The notes below the pieces were generated by a model, which was given only the letters and a program-made list of their open reading frames with translations, did no database searches and was not told where the DNA came from. A stretch of 64,000 bases of DNA from Comamonas fluminis (lineage in GTDB: Bacteria; Pseudomonadota; Gammaproteobacteria; Burkholderiales; Burkholderiaceae_C): assembly GCF_019186805.1 (NCBI RefSeq), contig NZ_CP066783.1:2555501-2619500 (forward strand). The letters are read 5' to 3'. Position numbers and translations under genes: made by a program. This document shows positions 40,630 through 49,516 of the stretch, in pieces. Each line of letters starts with the position of its first letter. Positions within the stretch are counted from its first letter, which is position 1.

Positions 40630-41092
40630 CGACCCCATCCAGTTTGCGCACCCGCGTTTGATCGGGCCGTAGCTCCTGGCCCTGCGCATCCAGCACACGC
40701 AAAAGCGGCACGGGCTGGCCGCTGGCCTGGTCCAGCAGCAGCGAATGCGCCTCGCCCGGCGCAAACAAATTCCCTTCCCCCCACTGGCGCAAGGCCAGCA
40801 CCACGGGAAACAGGCTTTCGCCACGCGGCGTGAGCACATAGGCCTGATAGGCCGAGCCTTTGGCGGCGGCTTCGGTTTGGAGAATTCCCGCATCAACCAG
40901 CTTTTTGAGCCGATCCGAGAGGATGTTGCGCGCCACCCCCAGGCTGCGCTGAAAGTCGCTGAAGCGGCGCATGCCGTCAAAAGCATCGCGCACGATCAGC
41001 AGCGACCAGCGGTCCCCGATCAGATCGACCGAGCGGGCCACAGGGCAAGGCTGCCCACTCACGGTTTCGGAATCAGGCGCAGAGGTGGACAT
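40619..41092 (-). CDS. HxlR-family transcriptional regulator
   Basis: A 157-residue winged-helix regulator. CPVARSVDLIGDRWSLLIVRDAFDGMRRFSDFQRSLGVARNILSDRLKKLVDAGIL is the full HxlR/MarR-like DNA-binding domain, with the conserved N-terminal Cys that can sense electrophiles in this family. ATG 41092 has AAGGA upstream; the frame is open to 41119. It diverges from an MFS transporter gene and probably represses it. Confidence 0.9.
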   Translation of the reverse strand: MSTSAPDSETVSGQPCPVARSVDLIGDRWSLLIVRDAFDGMRRFSDFQRSLGVARNILSDRLKKLVDAGILQTEAAAKGSAYQAYVLTPRGESLFPVVLALRQWGEGNLFAPGEAHSLLLDQASGQPVPLLRVLDAQGQELRPDQTRVRKLDGVDEA

Positions 41093-41129
41093 GGCGTTCC
41101 TTGAAGGCTTTCCATGCATTCTAGTTGCA

Positions 41130-41174
41130 TTTCAAAACTGAATTAATTAGCATCCATCTAGTTTTGTTTTGAAA
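41130..41174. promoter_or_regulatory. possible HxlR operator between hxlR and the MFS gene
   Basis: TTTCAAAAC (41130-41138) and its inverted copy GTTTTGAAA (41166-41174) bracket the A/T-rich centre of a 97-bp divergent gap. Confidence 0.4.
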
Positions 41175-41189
41175 CCAAAAAGGCAAGCC

Positions 41190-42425
41190 ATGCCAGACCC
41201 CGCACACTCCACGTCAAGCTCCACCGCGCACAAACTGCCCTTGAGTCTGGTATTGCTGTTTGCCATTGCCAGCGGCCTGAGCGTGGCCAATGTCTATTAC
41301 GCCCAGCCCCTGCTGGAGGCACTGGCCAGCGATTTCGGCATTGCGCTGGCCGCCGTGGGGGGCGTGGTCACCGCCACACAAACCGGCTGCGCGCTGGCCC
41401 TGCTCTTGCTGGTACCACTAGGGGACTTGATGAATCGGCGGCGTTTGATGCTGCTGCAACTGCTGGCACTGGTCGCCGCACTGCTGCTGGTGTCGGCGGC
41501 AACTGCGCCTTCTGCCCTGCTGGTAAGCATGCTGCTGGTGGGCCTGCTGGGCACGGCCATGACGCAGGGGTTGATTGCCTATGCCGCCAGCGCCGCAGCG
41601 CCCCAGGAGCAGGGCCGCGTCGTGGGTGCGGCGCAAAGCGGTGTCTTTGTGGGCCTGCTGCTGGCGCGGGTCTTTGCCGGGGCAGTGAGCGACCTGGCAG
41701 GCTGGCGCGGTGTTTATCAGTGTTCGGCCATGCTGATGCTGTGCATGGCGCTATTGTTATGGAAGCACTTACCGGCGCTGCCCCCCTCGCCTGCCGCAGC
41801 CAGCGGGCTGCGTTACCGCGACCTGATTGCCTCCATGTTCACACTGCTGCGCCAGGAACGCCTGCTGCAAATACGCGGCCTGCTGGCACTGCTGATGTTT
41901 GCGGCCTTCAACATCTTCTGGAGCGCCTTGGTGCTGCCGCTCAGCGCAGCGCCATTTCATCTCTCTCGCACCGCCATTGGCGCCTTCGGGCTGGTGGGTG
42001 CAATGGGTGCGCTGATGGCTGCACGGGCCGGGCAATGGGCCGATCGCGGCTACGCCCAGCGCACCAGTGGCGCGGCACTGCTTTTGTTGCTGCTGGCTTG
42101 GGGGCCGCTGTCGCTGCTGCACAGCTCTTTATGGGCCTTGATGCTGGGCATTGTGCTACTCGACCTGGGCGGCCAGGCCCTGCATGTCACCAACCAGAGC
42201 ATGATCCTGCGCTCCCGCCCCGAAGCCAGCAGCCGCCTGATTGGTCTTTACATGTTGTTCTATGCCGCAGGCAGCGGCCTGGGGGCGATTGCCAGCACCA
42301 TGGCCTACGCCCATGAAGGGTGGCAAGGCGTGTGCCTGCTGGGTGCGGTGGTCAGCCTGCTGGCCTTGCTGTTGTGGTGGGGCACGCGGCGCTCTGCGCC
42401 AGCGGTCTCTTGTACCAGGGGGTAA
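41190..42425 (+). CDS. MFS transporter (drug/arabinose efflux type)
   Basis: A 411-residue membrane protein with about 12 hydrophobic segments. [20 protein letters not shown] is a signature of a subgroup of MFS efflux proteins, and [18 protein letters not shown] is the loop between helices 2 and 3. Substrate unknown. ATG 41190 is preferred over the upstream 41169. Divergence from hxlR suggests induction by the exported compound. Confidence 0.87.
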   Translation: MPDPAHSTSSSTAHKLPLSLVLLFAIASGLSVANVYYAQPLLEALASDFGIALAAVGGVVTATQTGCALALLLLVPLGDLMNRRRLMLLQLLALVAALLLVSAATAPSALLVSMLLVGLLGTAMTQGLIAYAASAAAPQEQGRVVGAAQSGVFVGLLLARVFAGAVSDLAGWRGVYQCSAMLMLCMALLLWKHLPALPPSPAAASGLRYRDLIASMFTLLRQERLLQIRGLLALLMFAAFNIFWSALVLPLSAAPFHLSRTAIGAFGLVGAMGALMAARAGQWADRGYAQRTSGAALLLLLLAWGPLSLLHSSLWALMLGIVLLDLGGQALHVTNQSMILRSRPEASSRLIGLYMLFYAAGSGLGAIASTMAYAHEGWQGVCLLGAVVSLLALLLWWGTRRSAPAVSCTRG

Positions 42426-42537
42426 CAAACGCCCCATCCGTGCACATTTGCACACCCTATGTGCAACAAACTCTATTGCCTGCGCAAAACCGCACACATA
42501 CCATGAGGACCAAATTCACCACCACCGGAGACTCTTC

Positions 42538-44061
42538 ATGAACGCACCCACTTCCGCCAAGGTTCTGGCGCCCACGGTCAAGCTGCTCATCAATGGGCAG
42601 ATGGTCGAATCCAAAACCACGCAATGGCGCGATGTGGTCAACCCTGCCACGCAGGAAGTGCTGGCCCGTGTGCCGTTTGCCACGCCCGATGAAGTCAACG
42701 CCGCTGTGGCCAACGCCAAGCAAGCGTTCAAGACCTGGAAGAAGACCCCCATCGGCGCACGCGCCCGCATCTTTCTGAAGCTGCAGCAGCTGATTCGTGA
42801 AAACATGAAAGAGCTGGCCGCCCTGCTGACGGCCGAGCAAGGCAAGACCCTGCCGGACGCCGAAGGCGACGTCTTCCGCGGCCTGGAAGTGGTGGAGCAC
42901 GCGGCCAATATCGGCTCGCTGCAGCTGGGTGAGCTGGCCAACAACGTGGCCAACGGCGTCGATACCTATTCCATCATGCAGCCGCTGGGCGTTTGCGCAG
43001 GCATCACCCCGTTCAACTTCCCCGCGATGATTCCGCTGTGGATGTTCCCCATGGCCATTGCCACGGGCAATACCTTTGTGCTCAAGCCTTCGGAGCAAGA
43101 CCCCATCGTCACCATGCGCCTGTGCGAGCTGGCCCTGGAAGCGGGCGTGCCCCCCGGCGTGCTGAACGTGATTCACGGCGGCGAAGACGTGGTCAACGCG
43201 ATTTGCGACCACCCCGATATCAAGGCCATCAGCTTTGTGGGCTCTACCAAGGTGGGCACCCATGTGTACAACCGCGCCTCGCTGGCTGGCAAGCGCGTGC
43301 AATGCATGATGGGGGCCAAGAACCACGCCATCGTCATGCCCGACGCCAACAAGGAGCAGTCGCTCAACGCCCTGCTGGGTGCAGCCTTTGGCGCAGCCGG
43401 TCAGCGCTGCATGGCCGTGTCGGTGGCCGTGCTGGTGGGCGATGCACAGAAGTGGATTCCCGAGCTGGTGGCCAAGTCCAAGACCCTCAAGGTTTCTGGC
43501 GGCACCGAAGCGGGCACGGATGTCGGCCCGCTGGTCAGCTGCGCAGCGCTGGCACGCGTGGAAGGCCTGATTGAGCGCGGCATTGCCGAAGGCGCGGTGC
43601 TGGAGCTCGATGGCCGCAAGCCCACCGTGGCCGGTTACGACAAGGGCAACTTTGTCGCCCCCACCATCTTCAGCGGCGTCAAGCCCGGCATGAGCATTTA
43701 TGAGCAGGAAGTCTTCGGCCCCGTGCTGGCCCTGATGGGCGCCGATACGCTGGAAGAAGCGATTGAGCTGATCAACGCCAATCCCAACGGCAACGGCACC
43801 GCCATCTTCACCCAGAGCGGCGCGGCTGCGCGCAAGTTCCAGGAAGACATCGACGTGGGCCAGGTCGGCATCAACGTGCCAATTCCCGTGCCCGTGCCCC
43901 TGTTCTCCTTCACCGGCAGCCGCGCCTCCAAGCTGGGCGATCTGGGCCCCTACGGCAAGCAGGTCGTACTGTTCTACACCCAGACCAAGACGGTGACCGC
44001 ACGCTGGTTCGATGACTCGACCACCAGCCAGGGCGTGAACACCACCATCAGCCTGAAGTAA
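42538..44061 (+). CDS. mmsA: methylmalonate-semialdehyde dehydrogenase (CoA-acylating)
   Basis: A 507-residue aldehyde dehydrogenase-fold enzyme turning methylmalonate semialdehyde into propionyl-CoA in valine breakdown. MmsA features: [41 protein letters not shown], the catalytic Cys291 in GAAGQRCMA, and [31 protein letters not shown] at the C-terminus. Family enzymes lack the usual general-base Glu, consistent with the [12 protein letters not shown] segment. ATG 42538 has GGAG upstream. It heads a co-directional gene run that ends with mmsB. Confidence 0.95.
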   Translation: MNAPTSAKVLAPTVKLLINGQMVESKTTQWRDVVNPATQEVLARVPFATPDEVNAAVANAKQAFKTWKKTPIGARARIFLKLQQLIRENMKELAALLTAEQGKTLPDAEGDVFRGLEVVEHAANIGSLQLGELANNVANGVDTYSIMQPLGVCAGITPFNFPAMIPLWMFPMAIATGNTFVLKPSEQDPIVTMRLCELALEAGVPPGVLNVIHGGEDVVNAICDHPDIKAISFVGSTKVGTHVYNRASLAGKRVQCMMGAKNHAIVMPDANKEQSLNALLGAAFGAAGQRCMAVSVAVLVGDAQKWIPELVAKSKTLKVSGGTEAGTDVGPLVSCAALARVEGLIERGIAEGAVLELDGRKPTVAGYDKGNFVAPTIFSGVKPGMSIYEQEVFGPVLALMGADTLEEAIELINANPNGNGTAIFTQSGAAARKFQEDIDVGQVGINVPIPVPVPLFSFTGSRASKLGDLGPYGKQVVLFYTQTKTVTARWFDDSTTSQGVNTTISLK

Positions 44062-44079
44062 GCCCGGCGGGCCCTGCAC

Positions 44080-44865
44080 ATGCCACTGCACCCACCCATC
44101 ACCCTTTCAAAACCTTTGCGGATTTTGAACAAGGGGCTGGGTGCGGTGCTGCTGTGCGTGGTGACCAGCGCTGCCTGGGCGCAGCCTGCCCCTGTGCCGC
44201 CCGCGAGTTCGGTATGCGAGCCCGGGGAGGATTGGCCGCGCACGCTGGAGTGCCTGCGCGAGAAAACTGGCTTTATCGACATTGCGCTGCAAGACAGCCT
44301 GCGCCAACTGCACGAAAAACTGCCAACCGAGCTGCGCGAATCCCTGCAAACCCAGCAAGACGACTGGGAGCAGCGCCGCGACACAGATTGCACACCTACG
44401 GACCGCCCCGCCTCTGACAGCAACGCACTGGCCTACGCCATGCTGTGCCGCAGCAAGATGGCACTGCAGCGCACCAAGCTGCTGCAAAGCCTGCTGGAGG
44501 CCAGCGAGCTACCGCCCGCACCCACAGACATGAACTGCCCCAAAGAACAGGCAATGAGCCCGCAATGTCTGCAAAAGCGACAAGCTGTCATTGAAAACGG
44601 CATGAATGGCATCTACCGCTCTTTGCTGCTGCGCCTGCCCGAATTGCAGGCCCAGAAGCTCTACGCCGAGCAAAGCAGTTGGGAGGAAGATCGTGAAGCC
44701 GCCTGCCAGCGCATTGCAGGCGCGCATGAACCGGCAGACCAGGCCGTCTGCCACTTTGTCATGGCCATGGAGCGGGTCAAAGTCTTTCGCGAGGTCTGGA
44801 ACCCTCTTGCCAAACAAAACCAGACAAAGAACCAGACAAAAAACCAGTCAAAGAGGGAGCCATGA
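44080..44865 (+). CDS. exported protein with two LprI-like (DUF1311) domains
   Basis: A 261-residue secreted protein: signal peptide (GAVLLCVVTSAAWAQP), then two related segments, each with a Cys-x-Leu-x-Arg/Lys start (TLECLREK and PQCLQKR) and a W-x(2-4)-R/D-x-x-C motif (WEQRRDTDC and WEEDREAAC). This is the layout of lysozyme-inhibitor LprI-like domains, here duplicated. The C-terminus is a KNQTKNQTKNQ repeat. Lysozyme inhibition is a family suggestion only. It sits 18 bp after mmsA, and its stop overlaps the next frame (ATGA). Confidence 0.75.
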   Translation: MPLHPPITLSKPLRILNKGLGAVLLCVVTSAAWAQPAPVPPASSVCEPGEDWPRTLECLREKTGFIDIALQDSLRQLHEKLPTELRESLQTQQDDWEQRRDTDCTPTDRPASDSNALAYAMLCRSKMALQRTKLLQSLLEASELPPAPTDMNCPKEQAMSPQCLQKRQAVIENGMNGIYRSLLLRLPELQAQKLYAEQSSWEEDREAACQRIAGAHEPADQAVCHFVMAMERVKVFREVWNPLAKQNQTKNQTKNQSKREP

Positions 44866-44921
44866 GCGCCAGACCAGCCCGTCTTCGCCAGTTTCACGCC
44901 CGCAACTGCGATGATGGACGC

Positions 44922-45344
44922 ATGATTTCATGCATTCAGAAATTTCAACAAAAACAAGCTATTTTCCTTGGCAGATATGCGCTGGCCGCTATGGTTTTAG
45001 CGAGCAGCGCCAGCGCCCAGGCCCAGGCAGGTGCCGACTGCGTGCCCGGCGGCAACACCGCCCAGACCAATGCCTGCGCCATCAAGGATTTTCAGCAGGC
45101 CGATAGCGACCACCAGATTCTGTACGGCGATGTGATGCGCTCCCTGTCCGCCCATGAGCGCCCGGCCCTGCGCAAAGAGCAAAGCGAATGGAGCCGCCAG
45201 CGCATCACCCAGTGCAAGCAAAGCAGCAAAGCCTTTGAAGCGCAGGCCGACTGGCCCAGCCGCTATCACCAATGCCTGATCCAGCAGATCAAGGCCCGTG
45301 ACAGTGTTCTCAAACGCTGGCTGCACCAGGGAGCACCAGATTGA
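44922..45344 (+). CDS. exported single LprI-like (DUF1311) domain protein
   Basis: About 140 residues with a signal peptide (YALAAMVLASSASAQAQA) and one LprI-like domain (NACAIKDFQQADSDHQILYGDVMRSL, then EWSRQRITQCKQ and YHQCLIQQ). It is a relative of the gene before it. An in-frame ATG at 44862 overlaps the preceding stop (ATGA) and could also be used; 44922 gives a tidier signal peptide. The signal-peptide region overlaps a copy of the palindromic repeat (44950-44999). Confidence 0.72.
   Translation: MISCIQKFQQKQAIFLGRYALAAMVLASSASAQAQAGADCVPGGNTAQTNACAIKDFQQADSDHQILYGDVMRSLSAHERPALRKEQSEWSRQRITQCKQSSKAFEAQADWPSRYHQCLIQQIKARDSVLKRWLHQGAPD
44950..44999. repeat. dispersed palindromic repeat inside a signal-peptide coding region
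   Basis: AAAACAAGCTATTTT and TATGCGCTGGCCGCTATGG are diverged arms of the repeat. They are read in frame through the start of the second LprI-like protein. Confidence 0.5.
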
Positions 45345-45365
45345 ACCGGTGGCAAAAACATCGAA

Positions 45366-45398
45366 TTTGATAGCTGACAGCGCTTGAACATCAAGGGC
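45366..45398. repeat. dispersed palindromic repeat copy
   Basis: TTTGATAGCTGACAGCGCTTGAACATCAAGGGC in the 88-bp gap before the acyl-CoA dehydrogenase gene. Confidence 0.55.
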
Positions 45399-45432
45399 TG
45401 GAAGGCAAATAGAACAAAAAAGGAGACATGAG

Positions 45433-46599
45433 ATGGACTTTGAACTCAGCGAAGATCAGCGCGCATTTGCCGACACCGCCCGCCAGTTTGCGCAGGCAGA
45501 ACTGGCCCCCCATGCCGCGCAGTGGGACCGCGAAGCCCACTTCCCCCGCGATGCCATTGCCAAGGCCGGTGAGCTGGGTTTCTGCGGCCTGTACGCGCCC
45601 GAAAACGCGGGTGGCCTGGCCCTGCCACGCCTTGATGCCACGCTGGTGTTCGAGGAACTCGCTGCCGTCGATCCATCCACCACCGCCTTTATCACCATCC
45701 ACAATATGGCGACCTGGATGTTGGGCACCTGGGCCACCGACGCCGTGCGTGAGCAATGGGGCGAGCAGCTCACCAGCGGCCAGAAGCTGGCCAGCTATGC
45801 CTTGACCGAACCCGGCGCAGGCTCAGATGCCGCATCGCTCAAAACCCGCGCCGAGCTGGTGGGCAACGAATATGTCATCAACGGCAGCAAAGCCTTTATC
45901 AGCGGCGCAGGCAGCACCGATGTGCTGGTGCTGATGGCCCGCACGAGTGATGCCAGCTCTGGCGCGTCGGGCATCAGCGCCTTTGCCGTGCCCGCAAATA
46001 CCCAGGGCATCAGCTACGGCAAAAAAGAAGAAAAAATGGGCTGGAACAGCCAGCCCACGCGCGTCATCAATTTCGACAATGTGCGCATCCCCGCCAACCA
46101 CCTGCTGGGCCGCGAAGGCGAAGGCTTCAAGATCGCCATGAAGGGGCTGGACGGCGGGCGCATCAATATCGCCACCTGCTCAGTTGGCGCCGCACAAGGC
46201 GCCCTCACCCAGGCGCAGAGCTATATGCAAGAGCGCAAGCAGTTCGGCAAACCCATCGCCAGCTTTCAGGCCCTGCAGTTCAAGCTGGCCGATATGGCGA
46301 CCGAGCTGGTCGCAGCCCGCCAGATGGTGAGACTGGCTGCTAGCAAATTAGATGCGGGCGCCCGCGATGCATCGACCTACTGCGCCATGGCCAAACGCTT
46401 TGCGACCGATGCGGGCTTCAATGTCTGCAACGAGGCGCTGCAGATTCACGGCGGCTACGGATACCTGAATGACTTTCCGCTGGAGCGCCTGGTGCGCGAC
46501 GCCCGTGTGCACCAGATCCTGGAAGGCACCAACGAAATCATGCGCGTCATCATTGCGCGGCGCATGCTGGATGGCGATGCTTGTGAGGCCATTCGCTGA
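45433..46599 (+). CDS. acyl-CoA dehydrogenase (probably isobutyryl-CoA dehydrogenase)
   Basis: A 388-residue FAD enzyme. Signatures are YALTEPGAGSDAASLKTRA and QIHGGYGYLNDFPLERLVRDARVHQILEGTNEIMR, the latter with the catalytic Glu of LEGT. Between mmsA and mmsB the most likely job is oxidation of isobutyryl-CoA to methacrylyl-CoA in valine breakdown; other short branched acyl-CoAs remain possible. ATG 45433 has AAGGAG upstream. Confidence 0.9.
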   Translation: MDFELSEDQRAFADTARQFAQAELAPHAAQWDREAHFPRDAIAKAGELGFCGLYAPENAGGLALPRLDATLVFEELAAVDPSTTAFITIHNMATWMLGTWATDAVREQWGEQLTSGQKLASYALTEPGAGSDAASLKTRAELVGNEYVINGSKAFISGAGSTDVLVLMARTSDASSGASGISAFAVPANTQGISYGKKEEKMGWNSQPTRVINFDNVRIPANHLLGREGEGFKIAMKGLDGGRINIATCSVGAAQGALTQAQSYMQERKQFGKPIASFQALQFKLADMATELVAARQMVRLAASKLDAGARDASTYCAMAKRFATDAGFNVCNEALQIHGGYGYLNDFPLERLVRDARVHQILEGTNEIMRVIIARRMLDGDACEAIR

Positions 46600-46620
46600 A
46601 ACTGCCTGAAAACGGATCCC

Positions 46621-47061
46621 ATGCCAGCCAAGCCCATCGCCCCCGAAACCCTGCAGCTCATTGACGCCGTGCGCGAGGCGCTGGCGGCGCATGCGCCCGG
46701 TGCCGAGGTGGAGGAGAAGGCCATGTTTGGCTGCCTTGTGTTCATGGTCAACGGCAAGATGTGCCTGGGCGTAGAAAACGACGAGTTGCTGGTGCGCCTG
46801 CCACCGGATACGCACGATGCCGTGGCCGAGATGCCGGGGCTGCGCCCTCTGTCCAGCAAGGGGCTGATGCAGGGCTATTTCCTCGTCGGCCCCACCGCGT
46901 ATGCGAGCCGCGAGGCCTGGCAGCAATGGATTGCCCAGGCGCTGGCCTTTAACCCGCTGGCCAAGGCCACACCCAAACGTAAAAGCCAAAGCCCACCCGC
47001 TGCGCAGGCCCCCAAAGCACCCGCCCGCAAACGCCACAGTGTCTTCGAGAGCGATATCTGA
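46621..47061 (+). CDS. TfoX/Sxy N-terminal domain protein
   Basis: A 146-residue protein with the TfoX N-terminal domain (ALAAHAPGAEVEEKAMFGCLVFMVNGKMCLGVENDELLVRLP; Trp-rich end AWQQWIAQAL). It lacks the C-terminal TfoX domain, so it is unlikely to be the classical competence activator. A Lys/Pro/Ala tail follows. It starts 21 bp after the acyl-CoA dehydrogenase gene. Confidence 0.82.
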   Translation: MPAKPIAPETLQLIDAVREALAAHAPGAEVEEKAMFGCLVFMVNGKMCLGVENDELLVRLPPDTHDAVAEMPGLRPLSSKGLMQGYFLVGPTAYASREAWQQWIAQALAFNPLAKATPKRKSQSPPAAQAPKAPARKRHSVFESDI

Positions 47062-47077
47062 CAGGAGAACCGCCACC

Positions 47078-47497
47078 ATGTCCCTACGCATTGTTCAGCT
47101 GGGAACGCCCCGCGCACCGGGCGAAGGCAGCCGCATCGGCACCGTGCGCCGCCCGCCACGCGGCGTGCCCAAGGCCGAGTTTGCCAGCCGCAATTACTAC
47201 GACACCTGGCTGCCCGAGCTCTCGCCTGAGCCAGAGCTGATGCAGGCCGCACAGGCTGCGGCCAAGCTGCTGGAGTCTGGCGACAGTGCCGAAGGCAGCA
47301 AGCAGTGGAAGACGTTTGAAAAGCAGTTTCGCAAGCAACTGGCCGAAGCTCCCGCCGCCCGCACGCTGGACTTGCTGGCTGCCCTGTCGCACAGCGGTGC
47401 GTTTTCCATCGGCTGTTACTGCGATGAAGAGTCGCGCTGCCACCGCAGCATCTTGCGCGGCCTGCTGCAGGAGCGCGGCGCTGATATCACCGCCTGA
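47078..47497 (+). CDS. DUF488 family protein
   Basis: A 139-residue cytoplasmic protein with typical DUF488 features: RIGTVRRPPRGVPKAEFASRNYYDTWLPELSP in the first half and a Cys/His end, IGCYCDEESRCHRSILRGLL. The biochemical role of the family is not settled. ATG 47078 has CAGGAG upstream; the longer frame overlaps the previous gene. Lies between the TfoX-like gene and mmsB. Confidence 0.85.
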   Translation: MSLRIVQLGTPRAPGEGSRIGTVRRPPRGVPKAEFASRNYYDTWLPELSPEPELMQAAQAAAKLLESGDSAEGSKQWKTFEKQFRKQLAEAPAARTLDLLAALSHSGAFSIGCYCDEESRCHRSILRGLLQERGADITA

Positions 47498-47527
47498 AAA
47501 CATTCATCAAATCCGCCTCTAGCGCAG

Positions 47528-47563
47528 TATTGATAAGCACAAGCAGCTATCAAATCAGATAAA
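47528..47563. repeat. dispersed palindromic repeat copy
   Basis: TATTGATAAGCACAAGCAGCTATCAAATCAGA in the gap before mmsB. Confidence 0.55.
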
Positions 47564-47580
47564 CCACAGGAGACAAAAAC

Positions 47581-48477
47581 ATGCAAATCGCATTCATCGG
47601 CCTCGGCAATATGGGCGCCCCCATGGCCATCAACCTCGTCAAGGCGGGCCACAGCGTCAAGGCGTTTGACCTCAGCGCCGATGCGCTGGCCCGTGTCAAA
47701 GCCGAAGGCGGCCACACCGCCGCCAGCGCCAGCGAGGCCGTTCAGGGCGCTGAAGTGGTGATTTCCATGCTGCCAGCCAGCCAGCATGTGCAGGCGCTGT
47801 ATCTGGGCAAGGATGGAGAGCCAGGTCTGCTCAGCAGCATCACCAAGGGTGCGCTCATCATCGACAGCTCCACCATCGCCGCCGCCACCAGCCAGAAGGT
47901 GGCGCAGGCGGCCGTCGCTGCTGGCATGGGCTTTATTGATGCGCCGGTGTCAGGTGGTACGGGCGGCGCGATTGCAGGCACGCTGACATTCATGGTGGGC
48001 GGCTCGAATGCCGATCTGGAACGCGCCCGCCCGCTGCTGGAGAAAATGGGCAAGAACATCTTCCACGCCGGTGATGTGGGCGCAGGCCAGACGGCCAAGA
48101 TCTGCAACAACATGCTGCTGGGCATTTTGATGATTGGCACCAGCGAAGCCATTGCGCTGGGCGTGGCCAACGGTCTGGACCCCAAGGTGCTCAGCGAAAT
48201 CATGCGCCGCAGCTCGGGCGGCAACTGGGCGCTGGAGGTATACAACCCCTTCCCCGGCGTGCAGGAATCCAGCGCCGCCACACGCGGCTATACCGGCGGC
48301 TTTGGCACCGATCTGATGCTCAAAGACCTGGGCCTGGCCCAGGAAAGCGCCATGACCGTCAAGGCCAGCACGCCGCTGGGCGGCATGGCCCGCCAGATCT
48401 ACGCCGCGCACAGCCTGGCAGGCCATGGGCCGGAGGACTTTTCCAGCGTTATCAAGATGCTGCAAAAGCCTGCCTGA
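47581..48477 (+). CDS. mmsB: 3-hydroxyisobutyrate dehydrogenase
   Basis: A 298-residue NAD-dependent beta-hydroxyacid dehydrogenase that gives methylmalonate semialdehyde, the MmsA substrate. The NAD motif is FIGLGNMGAPMAINLVKAGH, the substrate motif is DAPVSGGTGGA, and the catalytic Lys lies in GAGQTAKICNNMLLG. C-terminal KDLGLAQES is typical. The start ATG 47581 follows AGGAG. Confidence 0.95.
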   Translation: MQIAFIGLGNMGAPMAINLVKAGHSVKAFDLSADALARVKAEGGHTAASASEAVQGAEVVISMLPASQHVQALYLGKDGEPGLLSSITKGALIIDSSTIAAATSQKVAQAAVAAGMGFIDAPVSGGTGGAIAGTLTFMVGGSNADLERARPLLEKMGKNIFHAGDVGAGQTAKICNNMLLGILMIGTSEAIALGVANGLDPKVLSEIMRRSSGGNWALEVYNPFPGVQESSAATRGYTGGFGTDLMLKDLGLAQESAMTVKASTPLGGMARQIYAAHSLAGHGPEDFSSVIKMLQKPA

Positions 48478-48519
48478 ACTCCGCTACAGTGCTTTCGTAA
48501 GTCACCTCAAGGCCGCGCC

Positions 48520-48807
48520 ATGCAATACCCTGTTCAGCACGAAGAAGCCCAGTCCAAGGGCGTGTTTCATATTGACAAGAATGGCCAGCGCGTAGCCGAG
48601 ATGACTTACAGCCGCACCAATGCCACCATGATCATCATCGACCACACGGATGTCGATGAATCGCTGCGCGGTGAAGGCGTGGGCCGCCAGTTGCTGGATG
48701 CGCTGGTGGCCTGGGCGCGCAACACCGGCACCAAGGTGCTGCCGCTGTGCCCCTTTGCCAAAGCACAGTTTGCCAAGGACGCCAGCATTCGTGACGTGCT
48801 GGTTTAA
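48520..48807 (+). CDS. small GNAT-like N-acetyltransferase (YjdJ type)
   Basis: A 95-residue minimal GNAT of the YjdJ/COG2388 group: FHIDKNGQRVAEMTYSR, then IDHTDVDESLRGEGVGRQLLDALVAWAR with the CoA loop, and VLPLCPFAKAQFAKD. Physiological substrate unknown. It starts 42 bp after mmsB. Confidence 0.88.
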   Translation: MQYPVQHEEAQSKGVFHIDKNGQRVAEMTYSRTNATMIIIDHTDVDESLRGEGVGRQLLDALVAWARNTGTKVLPLCPFAKAQFAKDASIRDVLV

Positions 48808-48831
48808 AGCCGCTAACGCATTCTTGCCCGC

Positions 48832-49074
48832 ATGATTCTGGCCTCGGTTCTGCTGTCTCTGCTCTCCTTGCCGCTGCTGTGGCTGGTGCTACCTATTTTT
48901 GTCATGCCACCTCTGGCTTTCTATCTGGGCTGGGTCGGCTTCAAGCGTGCGGTGCTGCAGGCACCCGAGCCCGTCAGCACGGTCATGCAAGTGCTCTATG
49001 CCCTGCCCATGGTGCTGGCGGTAACGGTTCTGGTACTGGAGCTGTGGATCATGAACACGGGCTACAAGGCCTGA
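48832..49074 (+). CDS. small membrane protein of unknown function
   Basis: 80 residues with two or three hydrophobic segments (VLLSLLSLPLLWLVLPIFVMPPLAFYLGW and VMQVLYALPMVLAVTVLVLELWIM). Probably a small inner-membrane protein; family unknown to me. It follows the GNAT gene by 24 bp. Confidence 0.65.
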   Translation: MILASVLLSLLSLPLLWLVLPIFVMPPLAFYLGWVGFKRAVLQAPEPVSTVMQVLYALPMVLAVTVLVLELWIMNTGYKA

Positions 49075-49182
49075 TACGGCACAACGCCGCGCATTCCGCC
49101 GCGATTGTCATCAAACTGTGATTGAACTTGCACCGCAGGCGCGGGACAATGGTGCGTTGTCGCTTGTGCAAGAGGTGTCGCC

Positions 49183-49515
49183 ATGGACCATGTTCTCTCC
49201 ATGCCCGCTCAGCCGCTGGATGTAGCGCCGTTTGGCGCCAGACTCACGGGCGCGCGCTCTGCGGTGCTGTTCAAGGCCGAAGATATGGAAGTCATCCGTA
49301 TCGTGCTCAGAAAGGGCCAGACCCTGCCCCCGCACCGGGTGCCGGGCAGCGTCAGTCTGCAGTGCCTGGAAGGCAGTCTGGAAGTGATGCTGGGCCAGAA
49401 CCTGCACGAGCTGCAGCGCGACCAGCTCATTCACCTGCCGCGGGGCATGCCCCATGCGGTGCGGGCGCTGGAGGATTCCTCGGCCATTGTCACCATCGTT
49501 TTGTGTGACAGCTGA
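49183..49515 (+). CDS. small cupin-domain protein
   Basis: A 110-residue single cupin: IRIVLRKGQTLPPHRVPGSVSLQCLEGSLEVMLG is motif 1 with only one His, and LPRGMPHAVRALEDSSAIVTIVL is motif 2. The incomplete metal ligands suggest a binding or regulatory role instead of catalysis. A GAGGTG site precedes ATG 49183. Confidence 0.8.
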   Translation: MDHVLSMPAQPLDVAPFGARLTGARSAVLFKAEDMEVIRIVLRKGQTLPPHRVPGSVSLQCLEGSLEVMLGQNLHELQRDQLIHLPRGMPHAVRALEDSSAIVTIVLCDS

Positions 49516-49516
49516 T

